Program-made: the position numbers and the translations under genes
IMG/VR virus record: IMGVR_UViG_3300042514_000632
Coordinates: 1 to 43,901 of that record
From: a virus
Strand: one strand, 5' to 3'
DNA: 43,901 nt
Shown: positions 25,027 to 33,971 of the stretch, piece by piece
Numbering within the stretch: position 1 is the stretch's first letter
Layout: every line of letters begins with the position of its first letter
Notes under the pieces: generated by a model
What the model was told of the DNA's origin: nothing
Database searches by the model: none
What the model saw: the letters and a program-made list of their open reading frames with translations, nothing else

Positions 25027-25163
25027 TAATCCCCAGATTTAAGTTTTCGGAGGATTTCCTTGCCCCATTGCACTTTCTTGGACTCAGCGTTCTTAACGCC
25101 AGAGTAGAAGCCAGCAACAAACAGGACAACAGTAGCAATGAGATAGATTAGAAGTTCAAACAT
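25026..25163 (-). CDS. Small membrane protein between tail genes
   Basis: A 45-residue protein with one membrane segment (LLIYLIATVVLFVAGFYSGV) and a basic C-terminal half (KKVQWGKEILRKLK). It starts four bases after the fibre gene's stop and its own stop is fused with the start of the hub gene as TAATG, so it fits the coupled late operon exactly. It may be a virion membrane component or a second holin-like protein; the sequence does not decide. Confidence 0.65.
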   Translation of the reverse strand: MFELLIYLIATVVLFVAGFYSGVKNAESKKVQWGKEILRKLKSGD

Positions 25164-25167
25164 AAGA

Positions 25168-25974
25168 TTAAGTTCTCAAGACATCTTGATTAGACATCGT
25201 ATTGTTGTCATAGACACTTGCAATCTGACATTGATGCCAAGCCCCGTTTTTACGAACATAGTAGTTGCCATCGCTAGGAGCATCAACAAAAGCGGAAGGA
25301 GAAGTTGTAAGCGTGGTAGAGTCAGGGAATGTAATTCCTGTAGCAGAAACAGTTAATCCAGAACCCATTCCATCCTGCATACGCAGGGTGTTAGCAGAAG
25401 AATCGTATTTAAATGAGTAATATCCAGACCCCATCGAGTAACCATTAAAGTTACCAGTTAGGTCAATGTTGGTAACAGAAAGAGTCGGAACTGTAAAGGA
25501 AGTCCAGCCAGCGTTTTGTCTGGCATAAAGGCTTCCATTGCTAGGAGCATCTGAGATGCCACCGCCACCGCCACCAGTAGCCACAGCCCAAGCCGCATTC
25601 TTACGAACATACTCAGAGCCATCAGAAGGAGCATCAGTAAGATAAGAACCGATAGGCTGATAGGTGCTACTAGCCGCAGAGGTAGTCAAATACGAAGTCA
25701 TCCCAGAAAGCGTCTGGTAGGTGCTAGAGGCAGTAGCCGTGGTTAAATAACCGCTGATAGAAGCCCCAGCAGGGATAGTTACAACCCCTGTGAAGGTAGG
25801 ACTGGCTTTAGGAGCGTAAGTGCTTGAGGCACTAGCCGTAGTTAAATACGAAGCAGAAACCCAAGTTTGCAGGGCTAGAGTGCCAGCGTTAATCTCGTTG
25901 ATTTTGGATTGAGTAATCTCATTGCCAATTTCGACTACATTTGCTGGTAGATTAGGACTGATGGAGATGGACAT
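25168..25974 (-). CDS. Tail fibre-like protein with YLTT and APSDG repeats
   Basis: A 268-residue protein. The first 120 residues hold three or four YLTTASASSTY-type repeats with ASPTFTG inserts, the triple-helix/beta repeat of many phage fibres. The motif DAPSDGxxYVRKNxAW appears three times (around residues 118-135, 146-160 and 236-252) and is common in fibre stalks. No peptidase or receptor-binding domain is visible at the end, so it may be a stalk or connector fibre. Confidence 0.75.
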   Translation of the reverse strand: MSISISPNLPANVVEIGNEITQSKINEINAGTLALQTWVSASYLTTASASSTYAPKASPTFTGVVTIPAGASISGYLTTATASSTYQTLSGMTSYLTTSAASSTYQPIGSYLTDAPSDGSEYVRKNAAWAVATGGGGGGISDAPSNGSLYARQNAGWTSFTVPTLSVTNIDLTGNFNGYSMGSGYYSFKYDSSANTLRMQDGMGSGLTVSATGITFPDSTTLTTSPSAFVDAPSDGNYYVRKNGAWHQCQIASVYDNNTMSNQDVLRT

Positions 25975-26017
25975 ATTGTTTTTGATGGATTGTTGTATGT
26001 AAGACTAATGCGTCTCA

Positions 26018-26317
26018 TTACACCATCGAAAACGCAAGATGCACAGGAGTAGCCGCCGCAGAAGCAACAACACGAATAGTGCCGTTGTAGTTCTCAATGT
26101 TGAATAAAGTGGCAGGCTGAAGAATGAATCCTGTAGTATCAGTAGCGGATAGGATAATCGTAATCGTAGCCGTAGAAGACTGATTCTGGATGATGGTGCT
26201 GACACGCTTTTCGCCACCTCCAACAGCCGCCAGAAGGGTAGTGATAGATGTTCCGATATTAGTAGTCGAATGGGTAAACGACTTAAGAAGCGGAGTAGAG
26301 AGAGATGTTGCAGACAT
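26018..26317 (-). CDS. Small strand-rich virion protein
   Basis: A 99-residue protein rich in Ser, Thr and Ala with alternating hydrophobic strands (RVSTIIQNQSSTATITIILS, GTIRVVASAAATPVHLAFSM). The pattern suggests a beta sandwich, as in head decoration or fibre-attachment proteins. Position between connector and fibre genes supports a structural role. Not assigned to a family. Confidence 0.6.
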   Translation of the reverse strand: MSATSLSTPLLKSFTHSTTNIGTSITTLLAAVGGGEKRVSTIIQNQSSTATITIILSATDTTGFILQPATLFNIENYNGTIRVVASAAATPVHLAFSMV

Positions 26318-26320
26318 AAA

Positions 26321-27088
26321 TTAGTAGGTGTTAGTCATATTGATACGACCAAATTGTGATTGCTGACGGAGGCTCTTATCGTATTCCATATCAAGAACTT
26401 CCTTAGCCTTGGCATCGATTGTGACCGCTTCTTGTATCTGTCCTTCTGAGACAAGCCAATTAGCGGCTGAAGCCCAAGCCATAAATGAAGAGAATATATA
26501 CGGAATGTCCGTCTTAACCCACAGAGTAGGGTGGGTATTAGGGTTCTGACCAGCACTCGTAGAAGAGACTGTGCAAGTATAAAAGTTGCCAGCGTGAGGC
26601 TTGCCAACAACAGGAGTAAAAGAGCCTGTGCCAGAGCCAGAGTCAAAGTACGCCTGTACGCCCTGATAGTACACCACAGAGGGGCTATAGAGGTCTCCTG
26701 TAAGCACAGGACAGGCAAGTCGGTACAGATACCAGCCTTCAACGATAGCCGTGTTCAGGATGACCTTTTTGTTAGTGCCGTCATCGTACAGTTGGTACGA
26801 CAACTGGACAGCCTTTGTTGTTTCCTGCGGGTTCTTAGTGAACACAGCCAGAATCTCTCCAGCCCCTGTAGCAGGGGTGAAGTATGTAACATTGTTTACA
26901 TCAACTGTTGTGGTAAAACTAACGATGCGACAGATGTCAGCCCAGTTGTTAGCCTCCCAAGCCTCACGCATACGAGCGTTGCTGAAGTCACGGAACTGAG
27001 CAAAGGTGTCAGCCGTGATGTTTTGGCGGTCATTCCCAGAGTACTGGAGAGCGTCAAAGAGGATTTGAGAGTAGTTCGATGTTCTCAT
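26321..27088 (-). CDS. Connector or tail adaptor protein
   Basis: A 255-residue protein. An N-terminal helical part (NYSQILFDALQYSG, FRDFSNARMREAWEANNWAD) resembles head-tail adaptors and tail tubular A proteins. A strand-rich insertion at about 125-185 (YYQGVQAYFDSGSGTGSFTP, GNFYTCTVSSTSAG) looks like a carbohydrate-binding module, and a helical C-terminus ends in DYDKSLRQQ-like repeats. The role is inferred from the order capsid, small protein, this gene, tail genes. The start overlaps the upstream stop by four bases. Confidence 0.6.
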   Translation of the reverse strand: MRTSNYSQILFDALQYSGNDRQNITADTFAQFRDFSNARMREAWEANNWADICRIVSFTTTVDVNNVTYFTPATGAGEILAVFTKNPQETTKAVQLSYQLYDDGTNKKVILNTAIVEGWYLYRLACPVLTGDLYSPSVVYYQGVQAYFDSGSGTGSFTPVVGKPHAGNFYTCTVSSTSAGQNPNTHPTLWVKTDIPYIFSSFMAWASAANWLVSEGQIQEAVTIDAKAKEVLDMEYDKSLRQQSQFGRINMTNTY

Positions 27089-27450
27089 TTAATGAGATAT
27101 CCGTCACCTGTAAAAATTGCCCCTTGGACACAAGTCCGCTTGATGCGGTTCTTAACTGCCACTTCGGGGTTATCTCTGATGAAGTCGTTCACAAATTGGT
27201 CATCAGACCAGCATTCCTTGCCGAGTCTGTGCGACCAATAGTGAAAGGCATCCAGAGGGATAGAGGCGATTTTCTCGCCAATACCCTCAACGCTTTTAGC
27301 GGCGTTGTTGTTGTGAAAAATAGCCGATTGCTTAGCAACCGACTTAGCCTTGACCTCATTCATTCTCCAGCCGTGCAGGAGTTCCTGCTCCACCCTATTT
27401 CTAAGGTGGGCAGGGACTGCATCAGCCAGACTTTGAATGATGTCTGACAT
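27085..27450 (-). CDS. Hypothetical protein downstream of the capsid gene
   Basis: A 121-residue protein with helical N-terminus (DIIQSLADAVPAHLRNRVEQ) and a compact C-terminal part (WSDDQFVNDFIRDNPEVAVK). It lies between capsid and connector genes, where head-completion proteins are common. No family recognised. It starts 8 bases after the capsid stop. Confidence 0.6.
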   Translation of the reverse strand: MSDIIQSLADAVPAHLRNRVEQELLHGWRMNEVKAKSVAKQSAIFHNNNAAKSVEGIGEKIASIPLDAFHYWSHRLGKECWSDDQFVNDFIRDNPEVAVKNRIKRTCVQGAIFTGDGYLIK

Positions 27451-27458
27451 CCTGCGTA

Positions 27459-28490
27459 TTAGGCGGTGAAGTCAAACACCCCGAAAGCGAGGGGGTTGTA
27501 GACGCAAAGTCCAGCAACCGCTTCAATCATTCGGGCTTCGCCACCACCAGCGTTAGGCAGAGCCGTCACGCCAGCGACATTACCACCATAACGCACTTCG
27601 ACTTGGTCAAACGGAATGACATAGCCGACGAATGTCGAGCCAACGCCAGCGGAAGCCTTGAGGTAGTGGGAAGGGTGGAGTCTCAGTTTGCCGAAATCGC
27701 CTTCAAAGATATCAACAGAGGCGATATAGGAAGACGATTCCGAATCACGATTGAAGGTACGAATGGCGGTCTGGGTGTTGGTAGAACCAGAGGAGGGCGT
27801 AGTGAACACGAGGTTCGTGAACGCTCTCTTCAGGGCAGTACCGCAGAGGAGGTCATAATCCTTGAACTGACCAGTCTGGGAATAGATGCCTGTGAGGACA
27901 TTCTGAACGACAGACTCAGTAAGGGCGGCAGTACCAACTGTCGAGCGATTCGCAGTAGGTGTGCAGAACTGGTCGATGACAGGAAGGACGGAATCCTTCG
28001 TAGCAATCGGCTGAAGCCACTTGTGGAGACCACGAGTCAGGTAGGGGGTTGAACCACCAGCGTCAGCCTGAGCACCATTGTCGGAGCACATCGAGGCTTC
28101 CATATCACGCTTGATAGCCTGAATGCCCTTAGCGACATTGTTGGCGAGTTCATCACGCACACCAGCGATAGTCGAGATGTCCTGCGTAAGCGGGGACACA
28201 CGGACGGAGCGTCTGTAGATTTGGATGTAGTTGCTGAGTTCAGCACGATAGGTGGTAGAACCATCCTTGGTGTAGTTATCGTAGGTGGTGACATCCGTGC
28301 CGTCAACTGTGCCAGTAATCTTCGGGGTAGGAAGAGAATCAGCCTGCCAGCGGAACAAGGTATTTCCGGGTTTGCTGCCCTTCTTAGCCATCGAGGTGAA
28401 AGGAGTATCCTTAGCATCAACGAGAGCAATGAGGTCAGCGAGTTCTTCTCTCTTGCCAGACGAGAAGGAGGGTTCTGTGAGATTAGCCAT
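27459..28490 (-). CDS. Major capsid protein, SU10 / DUF5309 type (HK97 fold)
   Basis: A 343-residue protein of the SU10-like major capsid family: N-terminal REELADLIALVDAKDTPFTS, then RWQADSLPTP, YIQIYRRSVRVSPLTQDIST, DELANNVAKGIQAIKRDMEA for the spine helix region, and a C-terminal VRYGGNVAGV domain. The HK97 fold forms the icosahedral shell. The gene follows the scaffold, and a separate scaffold is used in this group. A -10-like TATATA ends five bases before the ATG, so capsid may have its own leaderless promoter. Confidence 0.88.
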   Translation of the reverse strand: MANLTEPSFSSGKREELADLIALVDAKDTPFTSMAKKGSKPGNTLFRWQADSLPTPKITGTVDGTDVTTYDNYTKDGSTTYRAELSNYIQIYRRSVRVSPLTQDISTIAGVRDELANNVAKGIQAIKRDMEASMCSDNGAQADAGGSTPYLTRGLHKWLQPIATKDSVLPVIDQFCTPTANRSTVGTAALTESVVQNVLTGIYSQTGQFKDYDLLCGTALKRAFTNLVFTTPSSGSTNTQTAIRTFNRDSESSSYIASVDIFEGDFGKLRLHPSHYLKASAGVGSTFVGYVIPFDQVEVRYGGNVAGVTALPNAGGGEARMIEAVAGLCVYNPLAFGVFDFTA

Positions 28491-28501
28491 ATAGGTATAT
28501 A
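28491..28501 (-). promoter_or_regulatory. Possible leaderless -10 of the capsid gene
   Basis: TATATA on the minus strand (28496-28501) ends five bases before the ATG at 28490. No good -35 lies 17 bases upstream, so it is weak unless it is an activated or extended promoter. Confidence 0.3.
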
Positions 28502-28522
28502 GGTTTTAGGGGTTTTGAATGA

Positions 28523-29533
28523 TTACAGGAATCGGTTAGCGATTATAGTAGAAAGGTCATCTCTTGAGTTCGATGCAGAAAAACGCTTCTGGGCTTGCTG
28601 AGTCTTCGCATCCTTGGAAGGAACGGAGTTCGGGGCTGAAGAAGGTCTAGGCTGGTTGGGTGCTTTGTTGATAACTCCAGAGGGCTTGCCCTTGGATTCT
28701 CTAGCCTTAACGCCAGAGATGTAATCACCAATCACCATCTTGTAGTCAGGGAATTTTTGGATTTCAGGGAACGCCTTTAGGAAAGTCTCAGCGATTTGTC
28801 TGTCTCGTGATGCCTTATCCTTCCACCAAGGGTATTCCTTAGCGGCAATGGTTTCCATCTGATTGAAGTTCTGGAGGTACTGCATACGCTTAGGGAGGTG
28901 TTCTTCCATCGCATCAAGGGACTTGATTTTGATGTTTCGCACTTCTTCAGCGGAGTATTCCACTTCGTTTCCATCCTTGCCTGTAACTACTGCACCATCG
29001 GGGTTCATTTCGCACCAGCGTCTGATTTGCTTGGCTTGGTCAATCTCTCGATTAACCTCTTCTAGCGTAGACAGGTGAGCGTAAGGATTGCTCTGAGTCG
29101 GAATCTGTGCTGGCTTGTTAGCCTCTTGCGACAGTCTATCCACCTCAGAACGGAGTCGTTCCACTTCTGCTTCAGCCTCCCTGCGTTTAGCAGAGAGTTT
29201 GTCGATGCGTTTCTTAACACCTTTGGGCAAGCCCCTATCAAGTTCGTTATCTTCAGATTTGGTTTCTTCGGTTTCCTCGGAATCTGTAGACTCGTCCTGT
29301 TCGGTGGCTGTATCGTTATCTTGAGAAAGAACCTCACTATTCTCGGAAGTCGCTTGACCTTCCGCTTCAGTTTGCTCCTGCGAGACTGAAGGCTCACTAT
29401 TTTCCTTACCGCCTAGGAAGGATTCGCTAACTATGTCAGCGAGTTTACTGATATCAAAAGCCTGCGGGGTGCTTTCGTTTTTCGTAGCGTTGTTTTGAGC
29501 CGTGCTAAGGTCGGCTTGATTTTCTGTTGTCAT
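28523..29533 (-). CDS. Capsid scaffolding protein
   Basis: A 336-residue, very acidic protein with a Glu/Ser/Gln-rich N-terminal half (EQTEAEGQATSENSEVLSQD), a coiled-coil stretch in the middle (SAKRREAEAEVERLRSEVDR) and a basic C-terminal region (PSKDAKTQQAQKRF). This profile and the position between portal and capsid are those of scaffolds, which guide procapsid assembly and are then lost. The basic C-terminus would contact the shell. Confidence 0.82.
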   Translation of the reverse strand: MTTENQADLSTAQNNATKNESTPQAFDISKLADIVSESFLGGKENSEPSVSQEQTEAEGQATSENSEVLSQDNDTATEQDESTDSEETEETKSEDNELDRGLPKGVKKRIDKLSAKRREAEAEVERLRSEVDRLSQEANKPAQIPTQSNPYAHLSTLEEVNREIDQAKQIRRWCEMNPDGAVVTGKDGNEVEYSAEEVRNIKIKSLDAMEEHLPKRMQYLQNFNQMETIAAKEYPWWKDKASRDRQIAETFLKAFPEIQKFPDYKMVIGDYISGVKARESKGKPSGVINKAPNQPRPSSAPNSVPSKDAKTQQAQKRFSASNSRDDLSTIIANRFL

Positions 29534-29636
29534 TAGATAAGGTCTAAAGTCCGTTTTTATATGCAGGATGTTGTAATAGTTCCAGAACTAGTAGCCAGTT
29601 ACGGCTTAAATTTATACTAAGCAAGCACTATAGCAC
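29534..29636 (-). other. AT-rich gap between scaffold and portal-side gene
   Basis: The gap of about 100 bases holds TATAAAT-like sequence (around 29610) and a short repeated TGCT element (AGTGCTATAGTGCTTGC on the minus strand). It is the only sizeable gap within the structural genes and may hold a promoter for scaffold and capsid. No clear -35/-10 pair is visible. Confidence 0.35.
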
Positions 29637-29909
29637 TTACATACCGCTTTCTGACGAACTATGGGCTTCAGAAGGTCTTCCTTGGTCAGCCAGCACATCT
29701 TCTCGTGTCTGGATAAGGATAGACTTAAAGGCTGTAAGGGCTTCAGCCCTACCAGCGTACCAAGCCCTGTCTTCTCCCTTATTATCCTTAGAGATAGCGG
29801 AGGCTACCTCAGAATCAATGGAAGCGTCCAAAAGCATATGAAGAGCCTTCCATAGGTCGTTATTCTTTTCAAACGACAGTCCTGTGATGATTTGGTTAGG
29901 GTAACGCAT
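29637..29909 (-). CDS. Hypothetical protein next to portal
   Basis: A 90-residue helical protein (FEKNNDLWKALHMLLDASID, GEDRAWYAGRAEALTAFKSI). The RAWYAGRAEAL stretch looks like a helix found in small head-module proteins of podoviruses. Its start is fused to the portal stop (TAATG). Function unknown. Confidence 0.62.
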   Translation of the reverse strand: MRYPNQIITGLSFEKNNDLWKALHMLLDASIDSEVASAISKDNKGEDRAWYAGRAEALTAFKSILIQTREDVLADQGRPSEAHSSSESGM

Positions 29910-32101
29910 TACATCTGTTGCTCTTCAGCAGGCTGTTGTTCGTTGGCTTGGTCAATCTGCTGTTGCATCTGTCCAGCGGCTTGCTGACCAATTGGAGTTA
30001 CCCCAGTACGACCAATCTGCTTATTCTGCTGTTGCATAGCAGACATCTGAAGATTCTTCATAAAGTTCTCAATAAGAGCACGGAAATGCGGGTCGGCTTG
30101 CATCTGCTGTTGAGCCTTGGGGTTCTTCCCAATGATGTCTTGCATATACTGCAACTTGGTCGGGGCGGCAGGGTCGTTTTCGACATAGTTCGCCTCGTTA
30201 CCAAGCATCATCAAGCCGATGTCGGACTGGATGTCCTTGTACATCTGCTGGGAAGCGGAGGTCTGGTTAATGATGAGTTCCTTAGCCTTATCAGGGTCAA
30301 TAGCCTCAATAGCCGCCTTAACCAACTTATTTTTATCGATAACACCACCGCCATCCAAAGGAAGGACGAACTGCGTAATAGCCTTGAGTTTTTCAATGAC
30401 AAAGTTAGTATCCAGTTCTCGCACATCGTACTTCACTTGGAAGTCGTACATATTGCTAACGCTGGACATATTCTGCGGAAGGGCATTGCCAGTAATCTGC
30501 TCAATCTCAGCGGACTCCATATACTGAAGCATCAGCGAGAATGTCATAGCAAACGCCTCGCTCCACACATCAAGCCAGTTGTTAATGACGAACTGCTGGG
30601 TTGTCTGCGTCTTCTGAGGCATAATCTGCGGGTGAGGTAAACCAAAGTAGGAAGCGTGATTTAGTTCAACTCTGTCGATGAGCATAAACGCTACCTGTTG
30701 ATTTTGGTCAGTAGGAGCAGGCAGGAACTTATAGTCATCCATTGAGGTGACAGGCAGGTGAATTCCTGGGGCAATCTTATTGATACCACCAAGACGCTTC
30801 TTAACAAGGATAGGAGGCATCGTAGTGAACGCTGTGCGGTCACGAATGGCATCGTGTTGAGCCTTGATTTCCTCTTGGTCTGTCATCGCAATCTCAGGAA
30901 CGCCACGAGATTCCATAATGGCTCTGCGGGTGCGTTCTCTGCGGTAGATAACAAACGGATACTTATTGTGGGCGTATCCAAGCAGTCCGTGAGAGGCGTA
31001 ATCCTCGCTACCAGCCTGAGGACAGAAGATAGTCTGGTAGATGCCTTGAACGCCATTCTTATCAATGTTACGGCTGTAGGCGTAAACCAGTTCAATAAGG
31101 TTGTCGTTGCGAGCAACCTGATAGTTAATCAAGGCGGCGGCTGGAAGCAGATTCGGGTCGTTGAATTGTGACTGCATTCCCATCACATTAACAGCCTGCT
31201 CAACAAACGAGTCAGACCAGTTTTCCTGAGCCGCCATAGAACGCAGTTCAACCTCCGTGATATAGGTTCTTCTGAAAATAACACGAGCCTTCTGGATTTC
31301 AATAGTCTCGGGAGGAAACGAAATTTCGTCGTAGGGCTTAAGAGCAACAATAAGCGGCAGGTTCTTTGACACGAACTGCTCAGGGATTTCGCAGACACCA
31401 TTCTCACGCAATTCCTTGATAGCCTTTTTAACATCCTTAGGGTCAACCGACTGAAGGTACATACAGATGAGGTCTACAGCGTAGTCCTCCTGCTCGGGGT
31501 CTTGAATGGCGTTAGGAAGGTCTTTAAGCGATGTATTCGGGTCAGCCTGCACAGCCTGCTGGACAATCTGCATTAGTTCATCTAGTCGAATCTTTTGGAA
31601 TCGTGTACCCATCTCCTGCTCCCAGATGACATTAAGAGCAGACCAGCCGTACTGCTGGGTGTACTGGCAAAGGAGTTCCGCTTCCTTGCGGAGTTCAGAC
31701 CTCAGGCGTGACTCAAGAAGCCACGACATCAACACATTAGCAACAGAAGCGGACTCGGAGTCGCTGAATTCAGTCCCCTTGACCTTAACCTGACAGCGGT
31801 CAAAGGTCGTAACGCACATCGACACAAGGTCATTGATTGTGCGGTCAACAAGCCGTGAACGAACATCAGACGCTCCTTCAAACGGAAACGCAGGGTCTCC
31901 ATCGGGGCGGTTTTGGCTGTGCTTCTTGCCATCGTGCGACTGACCTTCCCATCGAGAGAGCCGAATGTCATCGTTTTCATTGATGTTGGCTGTGTTGCCT
32001 CCATTTTGCGTAGAACGCTGATACTCCTTGTAAAGATACGGAATGTTCGGGGTGTCGCTGGCAAAAACCAGTTCGTCTTGGTTATTTTTGTAAGATTTCA
32101 T
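29909..32101 (-). CDS. Portal protein
   Basis: A 730-residue protein with the portal pattern: N-terminal SRWEGQSHDGKKHSQNRPDG and FPFEGASDVRSRLVDRTIND, a helical wing region (RSELRKEAELLCQYTQQYGW), a stem with NPYDEISFPPETIEI-type residues and a long helical crown ending in a Gln-rich tail (QAAGQMQQQIDQANEQQPAE). Twelve copies would form the vertex ring that takes DNA from the terminase. It is one of the larger portals (P22 class). The neighbours, large terminase upstream and scaffold downstream, agree. Confidence 0.85.
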   Translation of the reverse strand: MKSYKNNQDELVFASDTPNIPYLYKEYQRSTQNGGNTANINENDDIRLSRWEGQSHDGKKHSQNRPDGDPAFPFEGASDVRSRLVDRTINDLVSMCVTTFDRCQVKVKGTEFSDSESASVANVLMSWLLESRLRSELRKEAELLCQYTQQYGWSALNVIWEQEMGTRFQKIRLDELMQIVQQAVQADPNTSLKDLPNAIQDPEQEDYAVDLICMYLQSVDPKDVKKAIKELRENGVCEIPEQFVSKNLPLIVALKPYDEISFPPETIEIQKARVIFRRTYITEVELRSMAAQENWSDSFVEQAVNVMGMQSQFNDPNLLPAAALINYQVARNDNLIELVYAYSRNIDKNGVQGIYQTIFCPQAGSEDYASHGLLGYAHNKYPFVIYRRERTRRAIMESRGVPEIAMTDQEEIKAQHDAIRDRTAFTTMPPILVKKRLGGINKIAPGIHLPVTSMDDYKFLPAPTDQNQQVAFMLIDRVELNHASYFGLPHPQIMPQKTQTTQQFVINNWLDVWSEAFAMTFSLMLQYMESAEIEQITGNALPQNMSSVSNMYDFQVKYDVRELDTNFVIEKLKAITQFVLPLDGGGVIDKNKLVKAAIEAIDPDKAKELIINQTSASQQMYKDIQSDIGLMMLGNEANYVENDPAAPTKLQYMQDIIGKNPKAQQQMQADPHFRALIENFMKNLQMSAMQQQNKQIGRTGVTPIGQQAAGQMQQQIDQANEQQPAEEQQM

Positions 32102-32267
32102 TTAAATATTTTGTGAGGTCATCACGGAAGTACCTCTTGTGACCACCTTTGGTGGTGAAAGTCCTCACTTGACCATTTCTGGCAAGAGATTCAAGCCTTA
32201 TCCGTCCAATTTTAGCAAAGAGCATCGCTTTTTGACGAGACAAGAGTGTCGGATAGTAGATTTCCAT
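32082..32267 (-). CDS. Small helix-turn-helix protein (MerR/excisionase-like)
   Basis: A 61-residue protein. FAKIGRIRLESLARNGQVRT followed by FTTKGGHKRYFRDDLTKYLN is the HTH_17/excisionase motif: helix, then a wing reading GGHKRYF. It lies between large terminase (TAATG contact) and portal (20-base overlap). Without an integrase in the genome an excisionase role is unlikely; regulation of the late operon or a small terminase-like role is possible. Confidence 0.72.
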   Translation of the reverse strand: MEIYYPTLLSRQKAMLFAKIGRIRLESLARNGQVRTFTTKGGHKRYFRDDLTKYLNEILQK

Positions 32268-33874
32268 TAGTACGAGCCTCCTCCCCAGCCTCGCATAGCG
32301 TCATTTCCTTGATATTGAGGATTCATTGTCATTAGGTATCGCAAGCAGTCGATAGGGTCTTTGGTAGCCCCTTTATCTCCATCCTGTCCTGTCCACTCCT
32401 TAAGGCAGTAGATTAGGTTCTCACAGGACTCTGCGATATAAAGTTTAGGCTTGTTAAGAGGACTTATCTCTTGGTTGTAGTCGTAGGCAAAGCCGTCATT
32501 AATCATTGCCACGCCTTGCTCGATTCGGATTCCTGCGGCTGGCTGAAAGTGCATAGGGTTTTCACCATCGTCAAGCATCTCTATGAGGGTAGTGCCTCCT
32601 TCGTCAGTAACAGCCTTTGTACCGCCAGCACGAGGGTCGATATAACGCTCCCAGATGACCTCTCCGTCTTCTAGGTCTAGAATCATCTGCTTGTAATCAG
32701 CCAGAGACCGCCCTGCTCCGTTTCTTTGGGCTGTTCCTGCCTTTCCGTCAGGCTCGCCAGAGGGCAACGCCCATTCGCCATCTGAAGTGTCTGGGAACTC
32801 CCTGTAGACATATATAGAGCCTTCCTTGTCAACCCTCGCCCAGAGCATAAACCAATTTCTAGCCCCAGCAGGGTCGGTAATGAAGTAGTTCGTGCCTTCC
32901 TTAGGGACAGCCTCGTCTTTGACAACATTAATTTCTGGGTTGAATCGTGGGAATTGGCTACCGCTGACATTATCAGCCCAGCCGTATGCACGAATTTTAA
33001 TCTCATAAGACTTCTTGCCAGCAAGGGTCTTCTTTAAGTTTTCAAAGGGGTTGTACGGATTGAGTTGGCTGTGAAACCACATCACCGCAGACGAACGATT
33101 AAACGACTTCGCCTTGTACGGCATATGACCACGAGGGCAACCCATCACATTCTGGGAGTCAGGGAGCAATGGCGATTCCTTGGTCTCGTAAATCTTAGCA
33201 CCACTTACATATTCTTTTACTACAGAACTGTACCCAGAGATAGGCGTAAATGTGACAACCATTTTGCCCATACGAGTGACAGCACGATAGCGTAGCGTTT
33301 CAACCCAATCAAGCGGCACGAGTTCATCGCACCAGATGAAGTCAACCTCGCCACCTTCAATGACATCTCGCTTCTGAGCGTAGTTCATAAAGAAGCATTG
33401 GCTCTTGTTAGGCAGAATAAAGGTGTTATCGCTGAATCCGTTCTTTTGAGTGTACTGAACATTCTGAACTTTGTTCTTCCTTAGTTCCTTGAACTCTGAG
33501 GGCAGGTACTTATATATGACATTCTGTTGCATCTGAATGCTCGACTGGTTTGTCGTATGCAAGCACCACACCCTAGCATCTTTTATATTTATAAGCGTCT
33601 GGACAACTCTCTTAGCCGCCCATTCCGTTTTGGACGCTCGGTTACCACCAAGGATGAGAACTTCATTGTTCTCTTTTAGCAACTGGTCGGCTTCCTTCCA
33701 ATGTGGCAAATCAAATCCGTGTCGGTAGGGGTCAAGTTTCTCAGCAAGTATCTTGTCCTCCCGCAGGGTTAAAATCTCAGCAGTCTTCTCAGCCCCTACT
33801 CGTTCAGCCAGTTTCTTGATGTCCTCTTGAGAAGGAGTAACAAGAATAGGATGAGGAGTGGGAGTGAAAGCCAT
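32267..33874 (-). CDS. terL: Terminase large subunit
   Basis: A 535-residue protein. The ATPase has a variant Walker A (GGNRASKT at about 76-83) and Walker B VDFIWCDE at about 177-184, with ITPIS-type coupling residues around VVTFTPISGY. The RNase H-like nuclease follows with YFITDPAG (near 334) and RYIDPRAGG (near 411), each carrying the expected acidic residue, and DPIDCLRYL near the end. It packages DNA through the portal encoded two genes downstream. The start ATATGG lacks a Shine-Dalgarno sequence. Confidence 0.9.
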   Translation of the reverse strand: MAFTPTPHPILVTPSQEDIKKLAERVGAEKTAEILTLREDKILAEKLDPYRHGFDLPHWKEADQLLKENNEVLILGGNRASKTEWAAKRVVQTLINIKDARVWCLHTTNQSSIQMQQNVIYKYLPSEFKELRKNKVQNVQYTQKNGFSDNTFILPNKSQCFFMNYAQKRDVIEGGEVDFIWCDELVPLDWVETLRYRAVTRMGKMVVTFTPISGYSSVVKEYVSGAKIYETKESPLLPDSQNVMGCPRGHMPYKAKSFNRSSAVMWFHSQLNPYNPFENLKKTLAGKKSYEIKIRAYGWADNVSGSQFPRFNPEINVVKDEAVPKEGTNYFITDPAGARNWFMLWARVDKEGSIYVYREFPDTSDGEWALPSGEPDGKAGTAQRNGAGRSLADYKQMILDLEDGEVIWERYIDPRAGGTKAVTDEGGTTLIEMLDDGENPMHFQPAAGIRIEQGVAMINDGFAYDYNQEISPLNKPKLYIAESCENLIYCLKEWTGQDGDKGATKDPIDCLRYLMTMNPQYQGNDAMRGWGGGSY

Positions 33875-33933
33875 ATCAGTTCATTAAAGGGGATATCTTC
33901 CTCTTCGTCATCAACTTCATCTGGGATTCGCAT
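33796..33933 (-). CDS. Possible 45-residue membrane protein overlapping the terminase start
   Basis: A frame starting at 33933 reads MRIPDEVDDEEEDIPF and then a strong membrane segment (IWLSLPLLILFLLLLLK) and a basic end. The acidic half lies in the gap before the terminase gene, the membrane half overlaps the terminase N-terminus out of frame. It could be a chance frame. It is the only coding potential in this gap. Confidence 0.28.
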   Translation of the reverse strand: MRIPDEVDDEEEDIPFNELIWLSLPLLILFLLLLLKRTSRNWLNE

Positions 33934-33971
33934 TGGTTCATCACCATCAAATGGTTTAAAATTTTTTTATT

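Noticed and set aside
26531-27241. Long plus-strand frame (236 codons) opposite connector genes
   Set aside because: It is antisense to two well-packed late genes, with no promoter or coupled neighbour; a codon-bias shadow.
29918-30640. Leu-rich plus-strand frame (240 codons) opposite portal
   Set aside because: Mirror image of the Gln/Lys-rich end of portal; no start signals.
32082-32267. Excisionase of a prophage
   Set aside because: The motif is excisionase-like, but no integrase or attachment site is visible and the gene lies between terminase and portal.
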